Assembly: GCA_050247515.1 (NCBI GenBank)
Contig: JBFWUB010000006.1
Location: 124,001 to 188,000, forward strand
Reading direction: 5' to 3'
Source: RAM1 sp050247515
GTDB taxonomy: Bacteria > Pseudomonadota > Gammaproteobacteria > Burkholderiales > Burkholderiaceae_C
Length of the DNA: 64,000 nucleotides
Every line of letters starts with the position of its first letter. Position 1 is the stretch's first letter. The notes beneath the pieces were generated by a model, which was given only the letters and a program-made list of their open reading frames with translations, was not told where the DNA came from and made no database searches. Positions 54,547 to 63,208 of the stretch are shown here, one piece after another. The position numbers were made by a program, and so were the translations under genes.

Positions 54547-55044
54547 CTACAGGCTCTTGACTGACGCGAGCCGGCGCATGAGCTGCTGCACGATGTCGGT
54601 CTGCATGTCGCGGTACAGCAGGGCTTCTTCGGCCTCCTTGGCCAGCACGGCGGTTTCGCTGAAGCTGATGTCACGCTGCTGCAGGATCTCGGTCGCCGGG
54701 ATCAGCTCCTTGCCATCGCGCCCGCGCAAGCGGAACTGGAAGCGGATGCGCAGCTGGAACTCACGCACCTGCCCCGATGCGTTCAGGCCGACCACCACTT
54801 TTTCGCGCTGCTCCTGCAGCACATCCAGCAGCACCTGCGCCGTGCCAATCTGGGCGGCAGGCACGACGCGCACGGCATCGCTGGCGGCAATGGTGCGCTT
54901 GAGCTCATTGCCCAGCTGGGAACTGTCTGCGGTACCGATGTAGATCGTATCGAACGCAAAATCGGGCGCCTGGCGAAGCTGGAAGCCGCAGGCGGACAGC
55001 GTGGCAGCAAGGGGCAGGGTCAGCAGCAAGCGTCGTTGTGTCAT
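54547..55044 (-). CDS. lptE: LPS-assembly lipoprotein LptE
   Basis: 165 residues. The lipoprotein signal ends in LSAC and is followed by GFQLRQAPDFAFDTIYIG, the typical LptE start. It plugs LptD in the outer membrane during LPS insertion. The start is 4 bases after the leuS stop; the longer upstream frame lies within leuS. The leuS-lptE-holA order is usual in proteobacteria. Confidence 0.93.
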   Translation of the reverse strand: MTQRRLLLTLPLAATLSACGFQLRQAPDFAFDTIYIGTADSSQLGNELKRTIAASDAVRVVPAAQIGTAQVLLDVLQEQREKVVVGLNASGQVREFQLRIRFQFRLRGRDGKELIPATEILQQRDISFSETAVLAKEAEEALLYRDMQTDIVQQLMRRLASVKSL

Positions 55045-55048
55045 GGCT

Positions 55049-57667
55049 TCAGACGACCAGGTTGACCAGGCGACCGGGAACCACGATGACTTTCTTCGGC
55101 GAGGCACCGCCCGAATTCTTGATGAACGCCTCGCTGGCCAGGGCAATCTGCTCGATCAGCGCCTTGTCGGCCGCCGCAGGCACATGGATCGCGCCGCGCA
55201 GCTTGCCGTTGACCTGCAGCATGAGTTCAATCTCGTCCTGCTTGAGCGCGTCTTCGTCCACCTGGGGCCAGGGCGCGTCCAGCAGGTCACCCTGCCGCGC
55301 CGCGTAGCCCAGCGCTTGCCACAGCGCGTGCGTGATGTGCGGCGTAACCGGGTACAGCGCCCGCAGCAGGATGCCAAAGCCCTCGCGCACCGCGGCGGCG
55401 TCGCCGGGTGCATTGCCCTTGAAGCCTTCCAGCGCGTTGAGCAGCTTCATGGCACCAGAGACTACCGTGTTGTATTGCATGCGCTGGTAGTCGTAGTCCA
55501 CCTGCTTGAGAACGGTGTGGATTTCCAGCCTCAATGCCTTGGCGTCCTTGCTGTACGCGGCCTTGATGTCCGTGGCAGCGCCGACCCTGGCGGCGAAGTT
55601 CCACACCCGGCGCAGGAAGCGGTAGCTGCCCTCCACCGCCGAATCATTCCATTCCAGCGTGGCCTCGGGCGGCGCGGTGAACATGGTGTACAGCCGCGCG
55701 GTGTCGGCGCCGTACTTCTCAATCAGGTCCTGCGGGTCCACGCCGTTGTTCTTGCTCTTGCTCATGGTGCCCACGCCTTCGTAGGTCACCAGCGAGCCAT
55801 CGCGCTTGAGCTTTGCACCGGTCACCTTGCCGTGCTCGTCGTGGATGTCTTCCACGTCGGTGGGCCAGAAGTATTCGATGCCCCCCTTGTCACCCTTGCG
55901 CGAGTAGATGTGGTTGAGCACCATGCCCTGCGTCAGCAGCCTGGTGAACGGTTCGTCAATCTTGACCAGCCCCAGGTCGCGCATGACCTTGGTCCAGAAG
56001 CGCGCGTACAGCAGGTGCAGGATGGCATGCTCGATGCCGCCGATGTACTGGTCCATCGGCATCCAGTAGTTGGCGCCGCCAGCCACCATGGCTTCGTCAT
56101 TGGCCGGATCGCAGTAGCGCATGAAATACCACGAGCTGTCCACGAAGGTGTCCATGGTGTCGGTCTCGCGCCGCGCGGGCTTGCCGCATACGGGGCAAGT
56201 GACGCCGGCATGGAAGCCCTCGTGTTTGTGCAGCGGGTTGCCCGAGCCGTCGGGCACGCAGTCCTGCGGCAGCACCACGGGCAGGTCCTTCTCGGGCACG
56301 GGCACGGCACCATGCTCGGCGCAGTGAATGATGGGAATCGGCGTGCCCCAGTAGCGCTGGCGGCTCACGCCCCAGTCGCGCAGGCGCCAGGTGGTCTTTT
56401 TCTCGCCCAGGCCCAGCTGCTCCAGCGCATGGGCCACGGCGTTCACCGCGTCCTTGTAACCAAAGCCGCTGTAGATGTCGGAGTTGATGGTGACGCCGCG
56501 TTGCTTGTCGGCGTACCAGTCCTGCCAGCGGTCGTAGTCGTAGCGTTCGCCATCCACATGCACGACCTGCAGGATGTCGATGCCGTACTTTTTGGCGAAT
56601 TCAAAGTCGCGTTCGTCGTGCGCGGGCACGCCCATGACGGCACCGTCGCCATAGCTCATGAGCACATAGTTGCCCACCCACACCTGCACCGGCAGGCGCG
56701 TCAGCGGGTGCGTGACCGTCAGGCCGGTGGGCATGCCCACCTTTTCGCGCAGGGCCAGCTCCGCCTCGGTCGTGCCGCCCTTCTTGCACTCTTCAATGAA
56801 GGCGGCCAGCTGGGGGTTGGTGGCGGCGGCGTGCGCGGCCAGCGGGTGTTCTGGCGCCACGGCACAGAACGTGACGCCCATGATGGTGTCAGCCCGGGTG
56901 GTGAACACGTACATCCTGCCGTCGCCAATCAGCGCGCCCGATGCATCGCGGATGTCGTGCGTGAACGCAAAGCGCACGCCTTCGCTCTTGCCGATCCAGT
57001 TTTCCTGCATGAGCTTCACGCGCTCGGGCCAGCCGGGCAACTGGCTTTGCACATGGTCCAGCAGCTCGCCGGCGTAGTCGGTGATCTTGAGGTAGTAGCC
57101 GGGGATTTCGCGCTTTTCGACCACCGCGCCGGTACGCCAGCCCTTGCCGTCGATCACCTGCTCGTTGGCCAGCACCGTCTGGTCCACCGGGTCCCAGTTG
57201 ACGACCTGGGTCTTGCGGTAGGCGATGCCCTTTTCCAGCATCTTCAAAAACAGCCACTGGTTCCACTTGTAGTAGCTCGGGTCACAGGTGGCGACCTCGC
57301 GGCTCCAGTCGATGGCCAGCCCCATCGCCTGCATCTGCTTTTTCATGTAGGCGATGTTGTCGTAAGTCCATTTCGCGGGCGGCACGCCGTTTTTCAAGGC
57401 CGCGTTCTCCGCCGGCAGGCCAAAGGCGTCCCAGCCCATGGGCATGAGCACGTTGTAGCCGTTCATGCGCAGGTAGCGCGTGAGCATGTCGTTGATGGTG
57501 TAGTTGCGCACATGGCCCATGTGCAGCTTGCCGCTGGGGTACGGCAGCATGGAGCAGGCATAGAACTTCTTCTTGCCCGCGTCTTCGGTCACGCGGTAGG
57601 CGTCACGCGCGGTCCAATAGGCGTGCGCGTCGCGCTCCACCTCGGTGTGGTTGTACTTGTCTTGCAT
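55049..57667 (-). CDS. leuS: Leucyl-tRNA synthetase
   Basis: 872 residues, full length. The HIGH motif is HMGH in PYPSGKLHMGHVRNYT, the editing (CP1) domain lies in the middle (TRADTIMGVTFCAVAPEHPLA, AHDERDFEFA), and the KMSKS loop reads TMSKSKNNG. It charges tRNA-Leu and proofreads. It follows exbD after a 70-bp leader with a strong hairpin. Confidence 0.98.
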   Translation of the reverse strand: MQDKYNHTEVERDAHAYWTARDAYRVTEDAGKKKFYACSMLPYPSGKLHMGHVRNYTINDMLTRYLRMNGYNVLMPMGWDAFGLPAENAALKNGVPPAKWTYDNIAYMKKQMQAMGLAIDWSREVATCDPSYYKWNQWLFLKMLEKGIAYRKTQVVNWDPVDQTVLANEQVIDGKGWRTGAVVEKREIPGYYLKITDYAGELLDHVQSQLPGWPERVKLMQENWIGKSEGVRFAFTHDIRDASGALIGDGRMYVFTTRADTIMGVTFCAVAPEHPLAAHAAATNPQLAAFIEECKKGGTTEAELALREKVGMPTGLTVTHPLTRLPVQVWVGNYVLMSYGDGAVMGVPAHDERDFEFAKKYGIDILQVVHVDGERYDYDRWQDWYADKQRGVTINSDIYSGFGYKDAVNAVAHALEQLGLGEKKTTWRLRDWGVSRQRYWGTPIPIIHCAEHGAVPVPEKDLPVVLPQDCVPDGSGNPLHKHEGFHAGVTCPVCGKPARRETDTMDTFVDSSWYFMRYCDPANDEAMVAGGANYWMPMDQYIGGIEHAILHLLYARFWTKVMRDLGLVKIDEPFTRLLTQGMVLNHIYSRKGDKGGIEYFWPTDVEDIHDEHGKVTGAKLKRDGSLVTYEGVGTMSKSKNNGVDPQDLIEKYGADTARLYTMFTAPPEATLEWNDSAVEGSYRFLRRVWNFAARVGAATDIKAAYSKDAKALRLEIHTVLKQVDYDYQRMQYNTVVSGAMKLLNALEGFKGNAPGDAAAVREGFGILLRALYPVTPHITHALWQALGYAARQGDLLDAPWPQVDEDALKQDEIELMLQVNGKLRGAIHVPAAADKALIEQIALASEAFIKNSGGASPKKVIVVPGRLVNLVV

Positions 57668-57690
57668 GAGTGGGCTTGTCGCAAAGGGTT

Positions 57691-57723
57691 TGCGGCCCTC
57701 TGGGCCGCAGTGCAGGGATTTTA
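57691..57723 (-). promoter_or_regulatory. leuS promoter box and leader hairpin
   Basis: TAAAAT (57723-57718, minus strand) is a likely -10. Just downstream TGCGGCCC/GGGCCGCA (57709-57691) forms an 8-bp stem with a 3-base loop in the leuS leader, followed by AACCCTTTG. It may end exbD transcripts in part or regulate leuS. It is not a T-box leader. Confidence 0.4.
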
Positions 57724-57737
57724 GGCGCTGGGGCGGC

Positions 57738-58172
57738 TCAGCGCGCCGCAGCGGGTGCGCCGGGCTGCTCGGCCACGAAACCGATGCGGTTCAGTCCGGC
57801 TTTTTGCGCCACGCCCATCACCACCACGACCTGGCCATAGGGCACGGTCTGGTCGGCGCGCAGTTGCACTTCGGTGTCGGGGTTGCGGGCGGCGGCCTCC
57901 TGCAGACCCTGCGCCAGCTGCTCCAGCGTCACGGGCCGCTCGTCCAGAAACACCTGGCCGCCCGGGTTGATCGACAATGTGACGAATTGCGCAGCCTCGC
58001 TGGCGGTGGCCGCTTCGGTTTTGGGTAAATCCAGCCGGATCGAGCTGGCCAGCAGCGGCGCGGTGATGATGAAGATCACCACCAGCACCAGCATCACGTC
58101 CACCAGCGGCGTGACGTTGATCTCACTCATGGGCTGGTGCCCGGGGGTGCGCTCAAGGCGGCCGAAAGCCAC
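57738..58172 (-). CDS. exbD: ExbD/TolR-family proton-channel subunit
   Basis: 144 residues: one N-terminal membrane helix (INVTPLVDVMLVLVVIFIITAP) with the key Asp of the channel, then a periplasmic domain. It energises TonB or Tol with ExbB. A GTG at 58172 (AFGRLERTPGHQPMSE) is favoured: it has GAGG 5 bases before it and sits one base after the exbB stop. A GTG at 58190 would add six residues coded next to repeat copy C. ExbD and TolR cannot be separated safely. Confidence 0.88.
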   Translation of the reverse strand: MAFGRLERTPGHQPMSEINVTPLVDVMLVLVVIFIITAPLLASSIRLDLPKTEAATASEAAQFVTLSINPGGQVFLDERPVTLEQLAQGLQEAAARNPDTEVQLRADQTVPYGQVVVVMGVAQKAGLNRIGFVAEQPGAPAAAR

Positions 58173-58173
58173 G

Positions 58174-58902
58174 TCAGCCTCGGTCTTCACCAGCGGCCAC
58201 CGCAGAACCGGCTTCGCCGGGCTGCTGGTGGCGCCCCCCCGAGGGGGAAGCGCCGAAGGCGCTTCGGGGGGGAGTCAACAATTCCCGCAGGTCGCGGGCG
58301 AAGCCTTCGAGGTCAGCCTCAATGCGGCCAATCCGGCGGCCAAACACGTTGTAGGCCAGCACCGCAGGGATGGCCACGGCCAGGCCGGCAGCCGTCATGA
58401 TCAGCGCCTCGCCCACGGGGCCGGAGACCTTGTCGATGGAAATCTGCCCTGCCCCGGCAATGCTGGTCAGTGCGTGGTAGATGCCCCAGACCGTGCCCAG
58501 CAGCCCCACGAACGGCGCCGTGGAACCCACGGTGGCCAGCAGCACCTGGCCGAACTGCAGCTTGTCCAGCACCCGGTGCAGCGCGTCGCGCAGCACACGG
58601 GTGAGCTGCTGCGAACGGTCGCCCGCCGCGGCCAGCGTACCGGCGCCATCCATGCTGGTGGCATCGATCAGCGGCAGCACCAGGGCTTCACGGTCGAACG
58701 CCGCCACCCGGTCGCGCGCGTCGGCCAGCGCGGGCGCCTGCCAGAAAGCGGCGGTAGCGCGGCCCACGTCGCGGTTGGCGCGCTGCAGCAGCCACGCCTT
58801 CCACAAAATCACGACCCAGCTGGCGACCGACATCGCCAGCAGCAGCAGCGCCACGCCGCGCGTGACCGCATCGCCCTGGGAAAAAATGTCGGTCCAGCGC
58901 AT
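58174..58902 (-). CDS. exbB: ExbB/TolQ-family proton-channel subunit with repeat-coded tail
   Basis: 242 residues with three hydrophobic helices (about 12-32, 125-150, 160-185) and the MotA/TolQ/ExbB core FGQVLLATVGSTAPFVGLLGTVWGIYHALTSI. The normal family C-terminus, DLEGFARDLRELL, is followed by 34 extra residues (TPPRSAFGASPSGG..). These are translated from dispersed-repeat copy C, so the repeat removed the old stop and lengthened the protein. dapB ends 2 bases upstream. Confidence 0.92.
   Translation of the reverse strand: MRWTDIFSQGDAVTRGVALLLLAMSVASWVVILWKAWLLQRANRDVGRATAAFWQAPALADARDRVAAFDREALVLPLIDATSMDGAGTLAAAGDRSQQLTRVLRDALHRVLDKLQFGQVLLATVGSTAPFVGLLGTVWGIYHALTSIAGAGQISIDKVSGPVGEALIMTAAGLAVAIPAVLAYNVFGRRIGRIEADLEGFARDLRELLTPPRSAFGASPSGGRHQQPGEAGSAVAAGEDRG
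58197..58272 (-). repeat. Triple-hairpin dispersed repeat, copy C (inside exbB)
   Basis: Stem 1 CCACC-GCAG .. CTGC-T-GGTGG with inner CCGGC/GCCGG; G-to-A and C-to-T changes keep the pair relative to the other copies. Stem 2 is C-rich/G-rich, stem 3 GCGCC/GGCGC with loop GAA, then GGGGGGG. It is read in frame as the exbB C-terminus. Confidence 0.88.
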
Positions 58903-58904
58903 GG

Positions 58905-59723
58905 TCAGGCCTCGCGCAGGCCAAGCACGTCGAACATGTCGTACAGGCCGCTCTGGCGGCCGGCCAGGAAGCGCACCGCTCGCAGGCTGCCCTGCGCATA
59001 GGTGGAGCGGCTGGACGACTTGTGGGTGATCTCGATGCGCTCGCCGGTGCCGGCAAACATCACGGTGTGGTCGCCCACGATGTCGCCGCCGCGGATGGTG
59101 GCAAAGCCGATGGACGACGGATCGCGCTCGCCGGTGACGCCTTCGCGCGCGTACACGGCGCAGTCTTTCAGGTCGCGGCCCAGCGCACCAGCGATGACCT
59201 CGCCCATCTTGAGCGCGGTGCCCGACGGCGCGTCCACCTTGTGGCGGTGGTGGGCTTCGATGATTTCAATGTCGTAGCCGGTGGACATCGCCTTGGCCGC
59301 CATCTCCAGCAGCTTCAGCGTGACGTTCACACCCACGCTCATGTTGGGCGCCATCATGATCGGGATGTCCGCCGCCGCCGCGGCGATCTCGGCCTTTTGC
59401 GCATCGCTGAAGCCGGTGGTGCCGATGACCAGGCCCACGCCCAGCTCGCGGCACGCGTGCAGATGGGCCAGTGTGCCTTCGGGCCGGGTGAAGTCGATCA
59501 GCACCTGGGAATTCTGCAGGCCCGCACGCAGGTCTGCCGTCACGGCCACACCGCTGGCGCGGCCCAGAAAGGCGCAGGCATCCTGCCCGATGGCGGGGCT
59601 GGCCGCTACGTCCAGCGCGCCGGCCAGCGTGCAGTCCGAAGCGGCCTGGATGGCCTCGATCAGCATGTGGCCCATGCGGCCCGAGGCGCCCGCCACGGCG
59701 ACCCTGTGCAACCCGGCGCTCAT
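58905..59723 (-). CDS. dapB: 4-Hydroxy-tetrahydrodipicolinate reductase
   Basis: 272 residues. The nucleotide site is VAGASGRMG at the N-terminus, and the catalytic motif is EIIEAHHRHKVDAPSGTAL. It makes tetrahydrodipicolinate for lysine and diaminopimelate, needed for cell wall. Its start overlaps the bamE stop in an ATGA, and exbB follows after 2 bases. Confidence 0.97.
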   Translation of the reverse strand: MSAGLHRVAVAGASGRMGHMLIEAIQAASDCTLAGALDVAASPAIGQDACAFLGRASGVAVTADLRAGLQNSQVLIDFTRPEGTLAHLHACRELGVGLVIGTTGFSDAQKAEIAAAAADIPIMMAPNMSVGVNVTLKLLEMAAKAMSTGYDIEIIEAHHRHKVDAPSGTALKMGEVIAGALGRDLKDCAVYAREGVTGERDPSSIGFATIRGGDIVGDHTVMFAGTGERIEITHKSSSRSTYAQGSLRAVRFLAGRQSGLYDMFDVLGLREA

Positions 59724-60271
59724 CGGGCGGGCGCTTCGAGGGGGGGGTATACGGCGGGCACGGGCGCCAACACCGCAGGCTCGGCTGCCGCCGGCGCCGG
59801 GGACTTTTCGGCAAAGGCCTTGAGGGTGTCCTCGGAGGCCTCCAGAACCGGCACCTTGCCGGCCTTGCGGCGGCTGTCCAGTCGGGCGACGAATTCGGCC
59901 TCGCTGGGCATGGCATCGCCCTCGAATCGCTCCAGCGCATCACCTTTGAAGAACACGGCGAGCTTGCGCAGCTGGGGCTCGGCACCCTGTCGCTTGAGCG
60001 TGAACACGTAGTCCCAGCGGTCGGCGTGAAACACGCTGGTCAGCAGCGGGGTGCCCAGGATGTCACGCACCTGCAGGCGCGTCATGCCTGGCTTGAGCGC
60101 ATCGACCTGCTCACGGGACACGAAGTTGCCTTGCACGACCTCGACCTTGTAAGGCGCCAGGCTGCCCGCGAAGTTGCGGGTCATGCCGTCCAGGCTGCCG
60201 CAACCGGCCAGCGCGGCGCAGGCCGCAACGGTCACGCCCAGGCAGGTCCGGTGAAAGGAGATAGCAGACAT
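59720..60271 (-). CDS. bamE: Outer-membrane assembly lipoprotein BamE (OmlA/SmpA)
   Basis: 183 residues. The lipobox is LAGC, followed by the BamE core VVQGNFVSREQVDALKPGMTRLQVRDILGTPLL and WDYVFTL. It belongs to the Bam complex that inserts outer-membrane proteins. A Pro/Ala tail is extra. ATG 60271 has AAAGGAGA before it; longer starts are antisense to the intron edge. The normal divergent partner fur is 2.9 kb away because a group II intron lies between. Confidence 0.95.
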   Translation of the reverse strand: MSAISFHRTCLGVTVAACAALAGCGSLDGMTRNFAGSLAPYKVEVVQGNFVSREQVDALKPGMTRLQVRDILGTPLLTSVFHADRWDYVFTLKRQGAEPQLRKLAVFFKGDALERFEGDAMPSEAEFVARLDSRRKAGKVPVLEASEDTLKAFAEKSPAPAAAEPAVLAPVPAVYPPLEAPAR

Positions 60272-60331
60272 GGCGTGAGTGGTAGCGATAGGAGGGTAGG
60301 AACAGGTCATTGCTGACCCATTCCCCCCTAA

Positions 60332-60365
60332 GAACCGGACTTGCGACTTTCACCGCATCCGGCTC
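60332..60365 (-). ncRNA. Group II intron domain V
   Basis: A 34-nt hairpin that starts GAGCC (with the catalytic AGC triad), has a GAAA tetraloop in CGGTGAAAGTCG and ends GGTTC. It is the ribozyme core and matches bacterial group II domain V. It is placed between the maturase stop and domain VI. Confidence 0.92.
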
Positions 60366-60457
60366 AAGCACAACAGGACGCCATCCGAGGGAGTAGACCA
60401 ACAACTTGGCCTATTCTAACGACCAAAACTCCCCATTTTGGCGTCTTTCGAAGCCCC

Positions 60458-62155
60458 TTACGGGGCCGGCTTCACCACAGTCAACCGTTTGACGTGCAGC
60501 TTGTTATGACAGACCGGATGCATAAGCACCCGGTTGGACAGCGAGTCGGGCCCGCCATCCACCCTACGGACAATATGGTGGTCGTGCCACCCAGTCTCCT
60601 GGGTAATGGCCGTGCCGCATAGCGCGCAGTTCCCCGATTGGGATTTGTACAGACTGGTCAGTTCCTTGCGGTAGCTAATGCTTTTCAGCATCTGTTTCCC
60701 GCGACGATCCTCCCCGTACAACTCCCATTTCGGATCGAAAGGGTTGTAGTCCCCCTTGATCTTCACATGTCGGGCAATGGCCGTATCTGCAAGCAGATTC
60801 AGCCGAACCGATTGCCATGTTCCATCGTCCGTTTGTCGGGCAGCGGCAAACTCGGATCGGCCCTCAAGATGTTTCCAGTATTTCTGGAAGCACCACATCG
60901 GGCTTTTCTTCGGATGCCGTCGCCGCGCCCAGCGCGTCAGCCGCCAATGAATCAGCGAATCCAACTTGCTGAACGTTTCCTTCGCGACCACCGGTTGGTG
61001 GTACTGAGCCCAACCCCGAAGAATCGGATTCAGTCTCTCTATTAGGACAACCTGTTTAACCATCAGGTGACTCTTGATGACCTCCGCCACCTTGTCGTAG
61101 AGCGCTTTCGCGTTCTTGCGACTCGGCTTGATGAGCAGCGTGCCTCCGTATTTGCGGAAGTTCCACCCTAGAAAGTCAAATCCCTTTTCAATGTGCGTGA
61201 CTCGCGTCTTCTCCGGCGATAGTCGTAAACCTCGTTGTGCAAGGAATTCTTCTATCCACGGCCGCACTTCGGTCTCCAACACCTCCTTGGAGATGCCAGT
61301 GATCACAAAGTCGTCGGCGTACCGGATCACATTGATCTTGAGCTTCTCGGCCTTCATCTTTCCCAGCTTGGCACCGAGGTGCGTCAGCAGTTCCGATTCC
61401 AGCCCATTCAAAGTCACATTCGCCAGTGTTGGCGAGATGATGCCGCCTTGCGGCGTCCCTTCTTCAGTCGGCGTCAGCTGGCCCTTGTGGACCACTCCCG
61501 CCTTCAACCATCGTTTCAGGATCGTCTTGTTCATTCGAACGCGACTTACCAGCCATTCATGATTGATGTGGTCAAAGCAGCCTTGGATATCCGCCTCAAG
61601 TACCCAAGGGGCCGAGGCCTTCTGGGACATGCACACGAATATCTGGCTCATGGCGTCCGCCGTCGAGCGATTTCTCCGAAACCCGTAGGAGTTCGGATCG
61701 CTCGTGGACTCGGCCACAGGCTCAAGACTAAGCAGGTGGAGTGCCTGCATAGCCCGGTCAAAAATGGTCGGTATTCCCAGTGGGCGTTCCTTCCCATTTG
61801 ACTTGGGGATATAGACCCGCCGCAGCGGCTGCGGCCTATAACCTCTTTGCTGCTTCAACTTTCCAACGGCCTTCCTTTTCAGGTCAGGCGTATCCCAGAG
61901 CTCGCGATCGACTCCTGCCGTTCGCTTGCCTTGGTTTTCCGTCACTCGCCGCACTGCCAGTGCCCTGGCTGCAAACGAGTGGGTCAGCGACCGTTGCAGA
62001 GCTTTCACCCTGCGCCAATCGCATTCCTGCGTAGCCTTCGCTATACGCTTCTGCGTCGTTCGCACGTTGCGCTCGACCACATGCCAATCGATGGCATGCC
62101 AGTCTTGCGGTTCGTGAGAGGACGCAGTTTCACCATTGCTGATGACTGTTCTCAT
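60458..62155 (-). CDS. ltrA: Group II intron reverse transcriptase/maturase with HNH endonuclease
   Basis: 565 residues from ATG 62155, which has an AGAGGAAAG ribosome site. The RT domain shows PKSNGKERPLGIPTIFDRAMQ, the finger block SYGFRRNRSTADAM and the catalytic YADDF. A maturase (X) domain follows, then a C-terminal HNH endonuclease with CALCG, DHH and a distal CHNKLH. All motifs are intact, so splicing and retrohoming appear possible. The gene lies in domain IV of the intron. A longer start at 62215 is less likely. Confidence 0.95.
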   Translation of the reverse strand: MRTVISNGETASSHEPQDWHAIDWHVVERNVRTTQKRIAKATQECDWRRVKALQRSLTHSFAARALAVRRVTENQGKRTAGVDRELWDTPDLKRKAVGKLKQQRGYRPQPLRRVYIPKSNGKERPLGIPTIFDRAMQALHLLSLEPVAESTSDPNSYGFRRNRSTADAMSQIFVCMSQKASAPWVLEADIQGCFDHINHEWLVSRVRMNKTILKRWLKAGVVHKGQLTPTEEGTPQGGIISPTLANVTLNGLESELLTHLGAKLGKMKAEKLKINVIRYADDFVITGISKEVLETEVRPWIEEFLAQRGLRLSPEKTRVTHIEKGFDFLGWNFRKYGGTLLIKPSRKNAKALYDKVAEVIKSHLMVKQVVLIERLNPILRGWAQYHQPVVAKETFSKLDSLIHWRLTRWARRRHPKKSPMWCFQKYWKHLEGRSEFAAARQTDDGTWQSVRLNLLADTAIARHVKIKGDYNPFDPKWELYGEDRRGKQMLKSISYRKELTSLYKSQSGNCALCGTAITQETGWHDHHIVRRVDGGPDSLSNRVLMHPVCHNKLHVKRLTVVKPAP

Positions 62156-63153
62156 GCTTTCCTCTTGGAAGTTAATCCGTCGAGGACGCACGTATCCCCG
62201 AAGGGGCAAGTGCATCCCTTCGGGGCTTTCATGAACTCTTGCAGCCGTCTAACGACGATTGCACCGCGTGGAAGTTAGCGCGCTTTCGCGCCGGGGCAAA
62301 TCTTGAACCCCTATGCCACCCATTACAGGCAACCATTCGCTTTTTCCACAATCCCATACCCCCTCATCCGTCAGGTCGCCTTGCGGCTTCCCTGCCCGAC
62401 GCACCGAGGTGCGCGGGCGGATGGTGGGGCTTACCACGTTCCCTGTCCTACCGACGTGAGGGTGTCCTCAACGTCTATCTGGTTAGGGTCTGCCTTTTCC
62501 GGGGCTGTCCTCTGACGACGTACTCCCACGATCAACGGGAGCAACCGACAACGTGCCTTTTGGCTATGGCCTAACAGCAGCTTTGGCCACTCAATGATCA
62601 CCCGGATTCAAACAGCAGTTCAGTTACCTTACCCATTCAGAACTAGCCTCGCCCCTCAACCGCCGTGCTGCTGGCAGTATCCAACATGACCCTCACGGGT
62701 TACTGTTGCCGCAAGTGCGGGGGTACTTTGTCAGTTGGGCTTCACACAACCGCGTTACCGCAGATGCATGCCAACGTAGGCTACTGCTAGTCGTACAGCA
62801 GGTTTTCGGCCCGACCCCAAGGGGAGAGCGGTCGAAACAAGGTAGGTCAGAGCTTTTCCGGCTCTGGATGACTATTCGCACCGCGATGAACTACACAGGG
62901 GTAAACCCTTGTGCAGAAAACCGTGATCTTCGTTGCCGAAGCACAACAGTTTCAGTTCAGGCGCGGTTATGTCACGGTCCAGCCCAACGTAAATTTGGGC
63001 TTTTCCGTCATGTCCTCGGCGTTACCGCTTTCGGACATTTTGAATAGATCAGGTCTTGCACCCGATGGAGACTGCTCTGTATGAGAGACAATCACCTCTT
63101 TTAATGACGCCACTAGGGCGAACCAAAGCGACTCGTGTCGCACTGATCGGCGC

Positions 63154-63159
63154 ATTGTA
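63154..63159 (-). promoter_or_regulatory. Original bamE -10 box, now upstream of the intron
   Basis: TACAAT in the context CCGCTACAATG, identical to the lptA -10 context. It lies 10 bases before the intron 5' end. A start of transcription 6-7 bases downstream would leave only about 4-5 bases of 5' exon. No good -35 is visible. Confidence 0.45.
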
Positions 63160-63208
63160 GCGGCTGGATGGCGCGGGGCGGCCCCGCCGCGGCAGCAGAA
63201 AGACCGCC

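Larger units (their letters stand above)
60296..63143 (-). mobile_element. Group II intron with RT/maturase/HNH protein
   Basis: The element reads on the minus strand. Its 5' end at 63143 starts with GTGCG, the group II consensus GUGYG; its 3' end near 60296 closes a domain VI hairpin (GGGTCA, GCAA loop, TGACCT) and ends in TAC. Domain V is exact (60332-60365). Domains I-III occupy about 62160-63143 and contain no other gene. The intron is about 2848 bases. A possible EBS1 (TGATCG, plus-strand 62529-62534) complements the last 6 bases of the 5' exon, CGATCA. Exact ends need testing by splicing. It looks complete. Confidence 0.88.

Noticed and set aside
55001..57724. A plus-strand open frame of over 900 codons opposite leuS
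   Set aside because: Shadow of leuS; leuS has intact HIGH and KMSKS motifs.
62156..63143. Small open frames in the region upstream of the intron protein
   Set aside because: This is the structured 5' part of the group II intron; the frames have no ribosome sites or protein families.
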